A DNA stretch of 64,000 nucleotides. Origin: Nitrososphaerota archaeon. Lineage in GTDB: Archaea > Thermoproteota > Nitrososphaeria > Nitrososphaerales > Nitrosopumilaceae. The position numbers were made by a program, and so were the translations under genes. The notes beneath the pieces were generated by a model, which searched no databases, was not told the origin of the DNA, and worked only from the letters and a program-made list of their open reading frames with translations. Below, in pieces: positions 33,477 through 43,095 of this stretch (positions are counted from its first letter, which is position 1; each line of letters begins with the position of its first letter). The stretch is from contig VHBH01000001.1 in NCBI GenBank assembly GCA_016872055.1, positions 186,001 through 250,000 of the forward strand. Direction: 5' to 3'.

Positions 33477-34649
33477 TTGTTGAGTGATCTGGTGCTGACA
33501 TGCGAGCCGCTAAATCATGTTCTAGATGGAAAAGATATTTCAAAAAAACAGGCCTATGAAATTTTCGAACAGACCAAAAATAATACCACGGAATTATACA
33601 AGACTGCAAGTCTTCTGCGAAACAAGCATAAATCCAACAATGTTACATTTTCAAAAAAGGCATTTTTCAATTTGGTGAATCTGTGTAGGGATGTCTGTGG
33701 ATACTGCACATACAAGGCAGAACCAGGAGAGCAGAAACTCTCCCTTATGAGCAAGAAAAATGTGCATGAGCTGGTAGAATTGGCAAAAAAATACCATTGC
33801 ACTGAAGCACTGTTTGTGACGGGCGAGCGACCAGAAGAAAAATACAGCCTAGCAAGGGAGTGGCTCAGAGAAAACGGATTTTCAAGCACCGCTGAATATT
33901 TGGTTCATGCATCTGAAATCGCACTTGCATCAGGTCTATTCCCTCATACAAATGCAGGAAACCTCACAAAATCTGAAATCAACTCACTCAAAAATACAAA
34001 CGTAAGCATGGGGTTGATGCTAGAAAATTCCAGTGAAAGGCTAACAGAGAAAAAAATGCCGCACAATTTAGCGCCAAGCAAAAGCCCCAAGGCAAGACTC
34101 CGTGTATTGGAAAATGCCGGCGAGCTTGCAATGCCAATGACAACTGGAATTTTAGTCGGAATCGGCGAGGAGCCATATGAAATAATTGATTCATTATTTG
34201 CAATAAAGCAGCTCCATGACAGATTCGGTCACATCCAAGAGATAATTTTGCAAAATTTTCAGCCAAAACAAGACACCATGATGAAAAATACACCATCTGC
34301 GGAGGAAAACTATTTCAAAACAATGGTTGCCCTAGCAAGAATAATCATGCCTCAAATGAACATCCAGATCCCACCTAACTTATCGCCGGACTCGTACCAG
34401 TACTTTTTGGATGCCGGAATAAACGATTGGGGTGGAATATCTCCGCTTACTGCAGATTATGTCAATCCGGAATTTGGTTGGCCGCAAATAGACTTTGTAG
34501 AAAAGCACACAAACAATTCAGGATTTACGCTCAGGGCAAGATTTCCCGTATATCCAGAAATGATGGAGATGATTCCATCAGAACTATATCAAAAAATGAC
34601 ACCAATAATGGATAAAGATGGGTTTGTCTCAGAGGAATATTGGAGATGA
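33477..34649 (+). CDS. cofG: FO synthase subunit 1 (7,8-didemethyl-8-hydroxy-5-deazariboflavin synthase, CofG)
   Basis: The 390-residue radical SAM enzyme has the CX3CX2C cluster at C70, C74 and C77 in LCRDVCGYCTYKAEPGE. It continues with VTGERPEEKYSLAREWL near residue 122, characteristic of CofG. With CofH it joins the flavin precursor and tyrosine-derived fragment to make Fo, the chromophore of F420. It starts at TTG 33477. The stop overlaps the cofH start as ATGA (34646-34649), a clear sign of translational coupling. Confidence 0.95.
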   Translation: MLSDLVLTCEPLNHVLDGKDISKKQAYEIFEQTKNNTTELYKTASLLRNKHKSNNVTFSKKAFFNLVNLCRDVCGYCTYKAEPGEQKLSLMSKKNVHELVELAKKYHCTEALFVTGERPEEKYSLAREWLRENGFSSTAEYLVHASEIALASGLFPHTNAGNLTKSEINSLKNTNVSMGLMLENSSERLTEKKMPHNLAPSKSPKARLRVLENAGELAMPMTTGILVGIGEEPYEIIDSLFAIKQLHDRFGHIQEIILQNFQPKQDTMMKNTPSAEENYFKTMVALARIIMPQMNIQIPPNLSPDSYQYFLDAGINDWGGISPLTADYVNPEFGWPQIDFVEKHTNNSGFTLRARFPVYPEMMEMIPSELYQKMTPIMDKDGFVSEEYWR

Positions 34650-35893
34650 ATCTCGACTCGCTTCTAAAACACGCAGACCCGCTTATTGCAGAAGCCTTGG
34701 ACCATGCATTGTCTGAAAAAGAAGTCACCATATCCGAGGCACTACGACTGTACGGGGCACGTGGTCTTGACTTTCACTTGGTTGGAATGGTGGCAGACGA
34801 GCTTCGAAAAAGGCGCGTAGGCGACATTGTGTCATTTGTGGTAAATAGAAACATCAACTTTACAAACGTCTGCATCAAGCAGTGCGGATTTTGCGCATTT
34901 AGCCGCGACTATAGAGAGGAGGAAGGATACTTTTTGCCAATAGAGGAAATTGTACGGCGCGCAAAGGAAGCCCACACACTTGGAGCAACAGAGGTCTGCA
35001 TACAGGCTGGCCTTCCGCCAGACATGGACTCTAAAACATACGAGGACATTTGTCGTGCAATAAAATCAGAAATACCCGACATTCACATTCACGGATTTTC
35101 CCCAGAAGAAGTATTGTATGGTGCGACACGATCCAGTGTTTCCGTAAAGGAATATCTGATGCGACTAAAGGATGCTGGAGTCAACACCCTGCCCGGAACT
35201 GCAGCAGAAATACTTGACCAGGACATGCGCGATAAAATATCTCCAGGCAGAATCAGTGTAAATGACTGGATTGATGTAATAAAAACTGCGCACAGACTTG
35301 GAATCCAGTCGACATCCACGATAATGTTTGGTCACATTGAAACACCGGAAGACAGAGTGCGACACATTGCAAAGATTAGGGAAATCCAAAAGGAGACAGG
35401 TGGGTTTACCGAGTTTGTCCCGCTTAATTTCATTCATTCAGAGGCCCCAATGTACAAGCATCGGCTGTACGAAGAAATCAGTGATGGTGCATCGGCAAAC
35501 GACGTTTTGTTAACACATGCAATATCTCGAATAATGCTAAACAACCACATCAACAACATCCAAATGTCGTGGGTAAAGGAAGGCCCCAAAATGGCACAGG
35601 TTCTCTTGATGTGGGGCGCAAATGATTTTGGCGGCACGTTAATCAATGAGTCCATTTCCACATCTGCTGGTGCATCGCACGGTCAGCTGTTGCGGCCAAA
35701 GGAAATGAGAAGGCTGATTCGAGAGATAGGTCGAATTCCCGCGCAGAGGAGCACTTCATATGACATACTAAAAACCTACGATTCCGAACCGGAGGAAGAG
35801 GAACTGGATAGAGTTGATGCATCCAAATTCGGGTCTTACTTTGAGCTAGTCAAGCTGGACAAGTACAGGTACAAAAGTCCAAGGACAAGCTAG
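34646..35893 (+). CDS. cofH: FO synthase subunit 2 (CofH)
   Basis: Using the ATG that overlaps the cofG stop, the product is 415 residues. The radical SAM motif is at C76, C80 and C83 (NVCIKQCGFCAFSRDY). ETGGFTEFVPLNF lies near residue 252, and the MWGANDFGGTL block near residue 325 is shared by CofH and MqnC/MqnE. It makes the tyrosine-derived radical adduct used by CofG. A TTG two codons earlier is also possible. It is directly followed by the TldE-like gene. Confidence 0.95.
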   Translation: MNLDSLLKHADPLIAEALDHALSEKEVTISEALRLYGARGLDFHLVGMVADELRKRRVGDIVSFVVNRNINFTNVCIKQCGFCAFSRDYREEEGYFLPIEEIVRRAKEAHTLGATEVCIQAGLPPDMDSKTYEDICRAIKSEIPDIHIHGFSPEEVLYGATRSSVSVKEYLMRLKDAGVNTLPGTAAEILDQDMRDKISPGRISVNDWIDVIKTAHRLGIQSTSTIMFGHIETPEDRVRHIAKIREIQKETGGFTEFVPLNFIHSEAPMYKHRLYEEISDGASANDVLLTHAISRIMLNNHINNIQMSWVKEGPKMAQVLLMWGANDFGGTLINESISTSAGASHGQLLRPKEMRRLIREIGRIPAQRSTSYDILKTYDSEPEEEELDRVDASKFGSYFELVKLDKYRYKSPRTS

Positions 35894-37240
35894 TTGTCCA
35901 TTTGTAGTGACATAATTTCTCGGGCGCAAAAAATAGACTTAGATGAATGCGAATCTGTATTTTGCACCAAAAAAACAATCACAGTACGAATCACAGATTC
36001 TGAGATTGCTGAAATCAAGGAGAATTATGGCAGTTCTGTTGGGATTCGTCTAGTCAAGGACAAGAAAATTTCATCTGCGCAGTCCAATGCTACAGATTAT
36101 GACAAAATAATTGAAGAGGCATTGCACGCAGGAAAAAACCTCAGTCGTAGGGAATTTTGGAAATCATATCCTGTCGGATCTAAAGATATACCAATAGAGA
36201 AAACAAACGATTCCAAACTTTGGGAAATGGACTCTGCTAAAGCAATTGAGCTTGCACAATCCATGATAGACTCTGCTCTTCATCAAAAAATTACGCGAAT
36301 ATCAGGCTCTCTGAATATCGTATGCGACGATTTTGAAATAGCAAATTCATCCGGCCTGCAAAAGTCGGAAAAAGCCACATACATTTCAGGTCTCATCAAT
36401 GCAGACTCTGAGACGGGAATTCCAGTATCAGGAATTGGCCAGACAAACTCTAGGGTATTGGACTTATTTGATGTTACAAAAATAGGCGCAGACGCCCGCC
36501 AAATGTGTGTAAATTCGATAAATCCAGACACCATACAAAACAAGATAACTAGCATAATCTTTGAGCCGCAGGCGGTAGGGGAACTGCTGTACTTTGTCTT
36601 GGGTCCGAACTTTAATCTCAAGACATTTTCTGAGGGGAGGAGTTGTTTTTCCGAGATTGGCGAAAAAATTGCAATTAATGGTTTTAGTCTGGTCGATGAT
36701 CCGCATGTGCCAAACAGCCTTGGCGCAAAATCATTTGATGATGAGGGAGTGTCGACAAATCAGAGACATTACATCAGAGATGGAATATTGGAGGGGACGT
36801 ATTCGGATACATATAACGCACTAAAAGAAAACACAATATCGACTGGAAATGCGTGCAGATTTGGTGTGCCGCTTGGACGATCTACAGACCCAATTCCAGT
36901 TTCTGCACCGCATAATCTCTCCATTGTACCAGGCAACCAGACTCGGAATGAAATCATACAAAACACTCAGGATGGAATTTTGGTCGGAAGACTCTGGTAT
37001 ACGTATCCGGTAAACCCAATCAAGGGCGACTTTTCATGTACAGCACGTAGTGGAATTTTTCAAATAAAATATGGCCAAATAAAACCAATCAAATCAGTTA
37101 GAATAATCCACAATTTGCCGATATTATTGAAAAACATTTCTGCAATCGGTAATGATTCCAAGGTAGTGTTACCCTGGGCCGGCCTGCCAGTGACATGTCC
37201 CACAATAAAGTGCGACGGAATTGCAGTCTCTTCAATTTAG
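35894..37240 (+). CDS. TldE/PmbA-family metallopeptidase-like protein
   Basis: The 448-residue protein shows the PmbA/TldE layout. The N-terminal domain has the GSSVGIRLVKDKKISSAQSN segment (about residues 45-64), and the C-terminal domain has FNLKTFSEGRSCFSEIGEKIA and an LGRSTDPIP block. TldE normally lacks the metal-binding HExxxH of TldD, and none is seen here, in agreement. The TldD/TldE pair degrades or matures peptides. It begins at TTG immediately after the cofH stop, so it belongs to the cofGH transcript. The partner tldD is not in the window. Confidence 0.85.
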   Translation: MSICSDIISRAQKIDLDECESVFCTKKTITVRITDSEIAEIKENYGSSVGIRLVKDKKISSAQSNATDYDKIIEEALHAGKNLSRREFWKSYPVGSKDIPIEKTNDSKLWEMDSAKAIELAQSMIDSALHQKITRISGSLNIVCDDFEIANSSGLQKSEKATYISGLINADSETGIPVSGIGQTNSRVLDLFDVTKIGADARQMCVNSINPDTIQNKITSIIFEPQAVGELLYFVLGPNFNLKTFSEGRSCFSEIGEKIAINGFSLVDDPHVPNSLGAKSFDDEGVSTNQRHYIRDGILEGTYSDTYNALKENTISTGNACRFGVPLGRSTDPIPVSAPHNLSIVPGNQTRNEIIQNTQDGILVGRLWYTYPVNPIKGDFSCTARSGIFQIKYGQIKPIKSVRIIHNLPILLKNISAIGNDSKVVLPWAGLPVTCPTIKCDGIAVSSI

Positions 37241-37276
37241 GACAAGATTAATTATTGAATTGCATTGATTGGACTC

Positions 37277-37375
37277 ATGTGCGAAACCATGGATGAGATC
37301 CACGCAGCCCAGCTTGCAAATATAATTGCAAAAAGACGCAGGGCAAAGCAGGCACAGCAAATCGCAGCTGCCTAG
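37277..37375 (+). CDS. Possible 32-aa helical microprotein
   Basis: ATG 37277 to TAG 37373-37375 encodes 32 residues that would form one continuous amphipathic helix rich in Ala, Lys, Arg and Gln (MDEIHAAQLANIIAKRRRAK near its centre). Codon use looks like that of the neighbouring genes and the stretch is free of stops on its own terms. It may be a nucleic-acid or ribosome-associated peptide. The call is tentative because of the length. Confidence 0.42.
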   Translation: MCETMDEIHAAQLANIIAKRRRAKQAQQIAAA

Positions 37376-37669
37376 ACTTTCTTTATATCGCCAAATGGAG
37401 TTTACTGGGGGGTTTGAGAAAATGCCTCATTTGCTCATACCCTAAAATGGAAAATAGTGGTGAATTTTTAGCAAAACACAACTAGGCAGAACTAGGCAGC
37501 TTTGTGCGTGTTTTGGTGGTCTTGTAATTTAACATCGGTTTTGTAGGGGTTAAACTGGACTAGTGTCGCCTTATGGTTTAACCACTAACCTAGCTCAAAA
37601 AAATTTACTGCAAATCAAAAAAAACGCAAACTAACCTTAATTAAGGTAAAGTACGGTACCATACAGTAC
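37376..37669 (+). promoter_or_regulatory. Regulatory gap upstream of a winged-helix gene: inverted and direct repeats
   Basis: No gene was found here, but the stretch is structured. It contains a TATA-like TTTATAT at 37382-37387 and a perfect 10-base tandem repeat AACTAGGCAG at 37480-37499. There are inverted arms GGTTAAAC (37548-37555) and GTTTAACC (37576-37583) separated by 20 bases. A perfect 14-base palindrome ACCTTAATTAAGGT lies at 37634-37647, 22 bases before the winged-helix start at 37670. The palindrome could be an operator for that regulator. The first TATA-like box might start a small RNA. Confidence 0.45.
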
Positions 37670-38014
37670 ATGAAAGCACGCCTCACATACATACCCCTTG
37701 AAGTAGCCGATCAGCTTGGCGACTTTATCATATCGCGCGATGTACAAGTAATGGACGCAGTCAAGGCTCGTGCGCGCGATTTCAGCACGCTGACTGTCAT
37801 AAAACTACTGTACCAGCTGAGCTGCCGTCCGCTTACATTCTCAGAGCTCTATGAATCATCAAAAATTCGAATGAAGAGATCGTTTCTAAATTATCTGCAT
37901 TTCTGCCTTGATTACAATTTCATAAAAAGAGAAACCGTCAATGATTCCGTGTACTATACCATTACGGAAAAGGGTAGAATCATGCTTGGGTTGTTTTTGC
38001 AGAAAAGTAATTAG
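37670..38014 (+). CDS. Winged-helix transcription regulator
   Basis: The 114-residue protein is basic and helical. It has the winged-helix core at residues 38-105: LTVIKLLYQLSCRPLTFSEL, a recognition helix KIRMKRSFLNYLHFCLDYNF, and the wing DSVYYTITEKGRIML. Such proteins are frequent in thaumarchaea as local regulators. A 14-base palindrome 22 bases upstream suggests autoregulation. The neighbouring PAC2 gene, 24 bases downstream, may share its promoter. Confidence 0.75.
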   Translation: MKARLTYIPLEVADQLGDFIISRDVQVMDAVKARARDFSTLTVIKLLYQLSCRPLTFSELYESSKIRMKRSFLNYLHFCLDYNFIKRETVNDSVYYTITEKGRIMLGLFLQKSN

Positions 38015-38038
38015 AGACGCAAAAAACCTAAAAAACAA

Positions 38039-38764
38039 TTGGTAAGAAAAATTCTGGATGAGTCAGTCCACGAAATAAAAAAAACCCTGGTAAAAAGCCC
38101 GATAATATTTGCAGGCTTTGTAGGCCCAGGTCTTGCAGGCCCGCTTGCCGTCGGACATATGATAGAAAAATTGAAAATGTTAGAAGTTGGATATTTGCGA
38201 TCAAAATATCTGCCACCAGCTACTGTCTTCATTCAGGGGAGATTGCGACACCCGTTTCGATTTTACTCTAACAGAAAAGGAAACATTTGCTGTGTAATAT
38301 GCGAGGTTCCACTAAAGGCAGAAGGCCTGTATAATATCGCATCCATAATTTTGGACTGGGCTCAGACAAAGGGATGTAGAGAACTCGTGATATTGGATGG
38401 GGTTGCATCTGAAGAGCACGATTCCAAGACGTTTTGTGCGGCAGAAGAAGACTTGTGCCGAATAATGCAGGACAAGGAAATATCGATGATTTCTCAGGGC
38501 TTTATCTCTGGCATTCCTGGCAGCATTCTAAACGAATGCATTATCCGCAAAATACGCGCAATTACTCTACTAGTCAAGGCAAGTCACGCCCATCCTGACC
38601 CGCTAGCTGCTGCCACCCTGATTGACTCTGTGAATAAAGTCTATGGCACGGTTATTGATACTGTAGACCTTAGAAAGCAAAAGGAGAAAATCGGAACAGA
38701 ATTTCACGAGATGTCTGAAAAATATAAGGAGCACAGACAGGCGGATTCTGGAATGTATATGTAG
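38039..38764 (+). CDS. PAC2-family protein (proteasome assembly chaperone-like)
   Basis: The 241-residue product begins at TTG 38039. It shows the PAC2 fold: IIFAGFVGPGLAGPLAVGHM at about residues 22-41, YLPPATVFIQGR strands, a CRELVILDGVAS segment near residue 116 and a PGSILNECIIRKI region near residue 161. Archaeal PAC2 proteins are ATP-grasp-adjacent or proteasome-chaperone homologues; the exact role here is open. A TGTATATG box inside its 3' end (38754-38761) is well placed to drive purM. Confidence 0.8.
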   Translation: MVRKILDESVHEIKKTLVKSPIIFAGFVGPGLAGPLAVGHMIEKLKMLEVGYLRSKYLPPATVFIQGRLRHPFRFYSNRKGNICCVICEVPLKAEGLYNIASIILDWAQTKGCRELVILDGVASEEHDSKTFCAAEEDLCRIMQDKEISMISQGFISGIPGSILNECIIRKIRAITLLVKASHAHPDPLAAATLIDSVNKVYGTVIDTVDLRKQKEKIGTEFHEMSEKYKEHRQADSGMYM

Positions 38765-38785
38765 AGAGGCCCAAGATACAACACC

Positions 38786-39793
38786 ATGATAACCTACAAG
38801 TCCACAGGAGTTGACGTTTCTAAAATCAAGAAAAGCCAATCGGCAATCGGAAAAATAATTGCATCAACTCACTCTGGAATTGTAAAATCTGGATTTGGTC
38901 ACTATGCTGGCCTTGTTGGGATTCACGGCGGAAAATACCTGGCAACGCACACAGACGGTGTTGGGACTAAGGTATTGATTGCAAATTTGCTAAAAAAATA
39001 CGACACCATTGGTATAGACTGTGTCGCAATGAACGTCAATGATATTATTTGCATTGGTGCAAAGCCGGTATCATTTGTTGACTATATTGCCGCAAACCGC
39101 AACAACGAGTCCGTGTTTAAGGAAATCGCAAAAGGATTAGCTTCTGGCGCAAAAAAATCCGGCGTTCCAATTGTCGGCGGCGAAACCGCAATCATGCCGG
39201 ATTTATTTGAGGAACAGAAATTTGCGTTTGACCTGGCAGGAATGGTTGCAGGTCTAGTCGACAAAACTAAGATAATACTTGGAAACAAGATCATGTCAGG
39301 TGACGCAATAATCGGAATTGCGAGCACTGGAATCCATTCCAATGGCTATTCACTGGCAAGAAAGGCCCTGCTGAAAAAATATTCAGTTTCTGACAATGTC
39401 AGGGGAGTGGGCAAAATTGGCCATGCAATGCTGACGCCAACAGAGATCTATGTCAAGCCCGTTTTGGATATCATATCAAGCTGTCAAGTGCACGGTCTAG
39501 CAAACATCACAGGTGGCGCATTTACCAAGCTTTTGAGGCTAAAAAAGACTGGATTTGTGCTTGACATGATGCCAGAGCCGCCAAAGATAATGGAGCTAAT
39601 AGAAAATCTTGGAGTGTCATACGAGGAAATGTACAAGACATTCAACATGGGGGTGGGATTCTGCATCATAGCGCCAAAAAACCAGGTAAACAAGATAATG
39701 TCGATTTGCAAAAAGCACAGACTAGTATCATATGAGATTGGCCACATTTCTGCAAAAGTCGGCGTCTTTTTGGACAACAAAAAGCTGGCATAG
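38786..39793 (+). CDS. purM: Phosphoribosylformylglycinamidine cyclo-ligase (AIR synthase)
   Basis: The 335-residue enzyme has the PurM features: STGVDVSKIKKSQSAIGK at the start, the HTDGVGTKVLIA loop near residue 53, the CVAMNVNDIICIGAKPVSFVD block near residue 75 and GGETAIMPDLF near residue 131. It closes the imidazole ring in purine synthesis using ATP. Length and motifs are standard. It stands at the end of a run of same-strand genes with its own likely promoter. Confidence 0.95.
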   Translation: MITYKSTGVDVSKIKKSQSAIGKIIASTHSGIVKSGFGHYAGLVGIHGGKYLATHTDGVGTKVLIANLLKKYDTIGIDCVAMNVNDIICIGAKPVSFVDYIAANRNNESVFKEIAKGLASGAKKSGVPIVGGETAIMPDLFEEQKFAFDLAGMVAGLVDKTKIILGNKIMSGDAIIGIASTGIHSNGYSLARKALLKKYSVSDNVRGVGKIGHAMLTPTEIYVKPVLDIISSCQVHGLANITGGAFTKLLRLKKTGFVLDMMPEPPKIMELIENLGVSYEEMYKTFNMGVGFCIIAPKNQVNKIMSICKKHRLVSYEIGHISAKVGVFLDNKKLA

Positions 39794-39846
39794 CGTCAGA
39801 TGTGTAATCATTTTTAATCTTGTATATTTTAATTAATTAAGGGAAA

Positions 39847-41058
39847 ATGGAATCGCATTTTGTTCAGGTTATTATTTCTGTGTGTGTTTTGCTTTTTGCC
39901 GCCAAGCTCATGGCGGAATTATTTGTCAGGATACGACTACCAATAGTACTTGGAGAGTTGCTTGCAGGAATGATAGTAGGGCCGTTTGCAATCGGCGCAT
40001 TTTTGGTTTTCCAGGGGGAACAACTATTCGTACTCACGGAGGAGGTAAAAATTCTGGGCGAAATTGGTGCAATTGTGATTTTGTTCATGGCCGGTCTGGA
40101 GATGACCCCAAAGGAATTCATCCGAGGTGGCAAGGCGTCATTTACCGTCGGAACGTTAGGTGTTGTGGTTCCGTTCTTTGTAGGGTTTTTGGTATTCCAG
40201 TTCTTTGGCTTTAATGCATTACAAGCAATGCTGGTGGCAACTGCACTCACCGCAACAAGTATTGCAATTTCGGTCCAGGTGCTAAGCGAGTTTGGTAAGC
40301 TAAAAACTCCCGAAGCCCGACTTATCATAGGAGCTGCTGTAATTGACGATATTTTGGCAATTGCGGTATTGTCTGTTGTGACATCAATTGGAGGAAGTGG
40401 AACCGAAGTGGACATCACCGATGCCGTCTTTACAATATTCAAGGTCCTGGCGTTCTTTGCAGCCATGGCAATTGCCGCAATATTTCTGGTTCCCCGCATG
40501 GTCAACTCGGAAATGTGGAAGGCAAGCGGAAGCATAGAAGGAATCGTGACTGCAGCGTTCTTTGGTGCTGCGGGCATTGCTGCATGGATTGGCCTCTCGC
40601 CGATTTTAGGTTCGTTTGTTGTAGGCATGGCGCTATCCACTACGAAAGTCTTTGAGAGAGTTGAGCACTATATTGGAAAACTGGGTCTGATATTTGCGCC
40701 ATTGTTCTTTGCAATAATCGGTGCCCAAGTTGATTTCCGTGGAATAAATTCAGAGGTAATGTTAATTGCAGCAGTAATAATCGGTGTTGCAATTGCTACC
40801 AAGCTGTTGGGATGCGGTCTGCCCGCAATGCTGTTTTTGAAAAATAAGGCCCAGTCAAGGCGGGTCGGAATTGCGATGATTTCCAGAGGAGAGGTTGGCC
40901 TCATCGTTGCAGGCGTTGGCCTGTCCAGTGGTGTATTGATGCCAAACATCTACACCACTATCGTAGTTATGGTGGCAGTAACGTCGCTAATTACACCGAT
41001 TTGGCTCAAGTTGGAATATCGAAAAGACATACAGCAAAGTACTGGTACTCAGAATTAG
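39847..41058 (+). CDS. CPA2-family cation/proton antiporter
   Basis: The 403-residue membrane protein has about twelve helices. The antiporter signatures are IRLPIVLGELLAGMIVGP near residue 27, a GAIVILFMAGLEM helix near residue 73, TALTATSIAISVQVL near residue 132 and the conserved GAAVIDDILAI aspartate pair near residue 160. This is the Kef/NapA-type fold without a regulatory RCK domain. It likely exchanges Na+ or K+ for protons. The ion is not decidable from sequence. The gene is alone, with an AT-rich promoter stretch before it. Confidence 0.9.
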   Translation: MESHFVQVIISVCVLLFAAKLMAELFVRIRLPIVLGELLAGMIVGPFAIGAFLVFQGEQLFVLTEEVKILGEIGAIVILFMAGLEMTPKEFIRGGKASFTVGTLGVVVPFFVGFLVFQFFGFNALQAMLVATALTATSIAISVQVLSEFGKLKTPEARLIIGAAVIDDILAIAVLSVVTSIGGSGTEVDITDAVFTIFKVLAFFAAMAIAAIFLVPRMVNSEMWKASGSIEGIVTAAFFGAAGIAAWIGLSPILGSFVVGMALSTTKVFERVEHYIGKLGLIFAPLFFAIIGAQVDFRGINSEVMLIAAVIIGVAIATKLLGCGLPAMLFLKNKAQSRRVGIAMISRGEVGLIVAGVGLSSGVLMPNIYTTIVVMVAVTSLITPIWLKLEYRKDIQQSTGTQN

Positions 41059-41109
41059 ATCGCCTATTATTGACAGATATTAAATTAGAGTGGTCAAGTC
41101 TCTCAATAA

Positions 41110-41481
41110 TTGGCTGATGAAAACTTTGTAGACATGTGCGCCGTCTGCAACCAAGGCGTTCCAAAAGTAACCATGGTTTACCAGAAGGGTCGAGTCTTTC
41201 ATCCGCAGTGCTTTGAGTCCCAGGGAAGCGCATTTCCGGTAATAGACCTAGACTTGGCTCAACTATCTGCCAAAACCCGAATCGAGCTGGTGCAGATGAA
41301 AAACCTCAAGGTAAGATTAGATGATGGATCGCTATCGCCACCCAAGCCTGCAAATAAGAAGCCATCCAAGAAAGCCAAGAAAAAGACAAAGAAGGTAAAG
41401 AAAACCAAATCAAAGAAATCCAAGCCAAAGCGCTCAACAGCAAAAAGTTCCAGGAAACTAGCCTCGAACAGACGACGCTAG
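41110..41481 (+). CDS. Zinc-finger protein with a Lys-rich tail
   Basis: The 123-residue product starts at TTG 41110. Its first 40 residues form a compact zinc site: CAVC, then H and C in FHPQCF, as in half a LIM domain. A short helical middle follows. The last 50 residues are almost only Lys, Ser, Pro and Arg, resembling histone-like or ribosome-associated tails. It probably binds nucleic acid. No family name can be given. Confidence 0.68.
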   Translation: MADENFVDMCAVCNQGVPKVTMVYQKGRVFHPQCFESQGSAFPVIDLDLAQLSAKTRIELVQMKNLKVRLDDGSLSPPKPANKKPSKKAKKKTKKVKKTKSKKSKPKRSTAKSSRKLASNRRR

Positions 41482-41520
41482 TTATAAGAAATTTAAGGCC
41501 AGATTCGCATTTTCAAGACA

Positions 41521-43095
41521 ATGCCCAGCGCAATATTTTCACAAGCCTGCGTAGAGATTTCGCAAAACCTGCTCTCAATACAGGATGCTACAAAGGACCA
41601 GATCAAATCACAAATAAAAAGAATCTGCACAAAATATGCGCTGGAGAGAATCCCAAAGAACCACGAAATTTTATCAACGGTTTCCGGAAATGATTACATC
41701 AAACTCCAAAAAGTATTGCTAAAAAAACCAGTCAAGACAGCATCTGGTGTTGCAGTAATTGCATTAATGCCAAAGCCATATGCATGTCCGCACGGCAGGT
41801 GCACATATTGCCCTGGTGGAATTGAATTTAATTCTCCAAATTCCTATACCGGCAATGAGCCATCAACTATTAATGCAATTGAAAACCAGTATGATCCAAA
41901 AAAACAGATTACAAACAAGCTTGACAAGTTGGTAGCATACGGCCACGATCCATCCAAGATGGAATTGGTTATTGTAGGTGGCACATTTCTTTTCATGCCA
42001 AAGGACTATCAGACAAATTTCATAAAATCATGCTATGATGCTCTAAATGGATTTGACTCTGCAACGCTGGAGGAGGCAAAGCAGGCAAACGAAAAAGCGC
42101 AAATTCGTAATGTCGGGTTTACCATAGAGACCAAGCCGGACTATTGCAAGGAAGAACATGTCGACATGATGCTGGACTATGGCGTCACCAGAATTGAAAT
42201 TGGCGTGCAGAGCCTGCAGGAATCTGTGTATAAAATTGTCAACCGTGGTCATACATATTCTGATGTTGTAGAATCGTTCCAGATTTCAAAGGATGCAGGT
42301 TACAAGATAGTAGCTCATATGATGCCAGGTCTGCCCACAGTCAGCCCAGAAGTTGACATTGCGGATTTTAAGAAACTCTTCTTAGATGATTCGCTAAAGC
42401 CAGACATGCTCAAGATTTACCCGTCATTGGTGTTGCAGCACACGCCAATGTACCAGGACTATCTTCAGGGAAAATACACGCCATACTCCGATGAGGACAT
42501 GATTCACGTACTAATGGAACTTAAGAAAAACATACCAAGGTGGGTAAGAATAATGCGGGTCCAGCGAGAGATTGGCCCAAATGAAATCATTGCTGGTCCA
42601 AAATCAGGCAACCTGAGGCAAATAGTGCTTGAGAGACTCAAAAAGCACGGCATGTCCTGCAAGTGCATTCGATGTCGTGAAGTTGGATTTACTACACAGC
42701 CACAACAGGAGGCCAGGCTCCAACGGGAAGACTATACCTCATCCGGCGGAGAAGAAGTGTTTTTGTCATATGATGATTCACTAGACAGAATCTACGGATT
42801 TTTGAGATTGCGTAAGCCAAGCCCCAAGGCCCACAGAAAAGAAATATCGCGAGACTTTTGTATTGTGCGGGAGCTGCACGTATATGGAAAATCACTCAAA
42901 ATAGGAGAGCGAGAAAACGGACAGATACAGCACTCTGGTCTTGGAAAGAACCTGATGAGTGAGGCAGAAAAGATCGCGCGCGAAGAGTTTGATGCCAAAA
43001 AACTCTTGGTAATATCCGCAGTCGGCACCCGGGAATATTATAGAAAAATTGGATACACTTCGGATGGCCCATATATGGCAAAAAAACTAGAGTGA
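41521..43095 (+). CDS. elp3: Elp3-type tRNA uridine-34 modification enzyme (radical SAM + GNAT)
   Basis: The 524-residue protein has the radical SAM cluster C89, C94, C97 in CPHGRCTYCPGG, the MELVIVGGTFLFMP segment and ETKPDYC, then a C-terminal GNAT acetyltransferase domain (residues 400-524) with QHSGLGKNLMSEAE for acetyl-CoA. The domain order is exactly that of Elp3. It starts the carboxymethyl modification of wobble uridine in tRNA. The stop overlaps the GTG start of lysS, so translation is coupled between two tRNA-related enzymes. Confidence 0.96.
   Translation: MPSAIFSQACVEISQNLLSIQDATKDQIKSQIKRICTKYALERIPKNHEILSTVSGNDYIKLQKVLLKKPVKTASGVAVIALMPKPYACPHGRCTYCPGGIEFNSPNSYTGNEPSTINAIENQYDPKKQITNKLDKLVAYGHDPSKMELVIVGGTFLFMPKDYQTNFIKSCYDALNGFDSATLEEAKQANEKAQIRNVGFTIETKPDYCKEEHVDMMLDYGVTRIEIGVQSLQESVYKIVNRGHTYSDVVESFQISKDAGYKIVAHMMPGLPTVSPEVDIADFKKLFLDDSLKPDMLKIYPSLVLQHTPMYQDYLQGKYTPYSDEDMIHVLMELKKNIPRWVRIMRVQREIGPNEIIAGPKSGNLRQIVLERLKKHGMSCKCIRCREVGFTTQPQQEARLQREDYTSSGGEEVFLSYDDSLDRIYGFLRLRKPSPKAHRKEISRDFCIVRELHVYGKSLKIGERENGQIQHSGLGKNLMSEAEKIAREEFDAKKLLVISAVGTREYYRKIGYTSDGPYMAKKLE

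Noticed and set aside
39864-40640. 258-codon open frame opposite the antiporter gene
   Set aside because: It mirrors the strongly biased codons of the antiporter on the other strand; the translation is rich in Thr, Ile and Ala with no domain.
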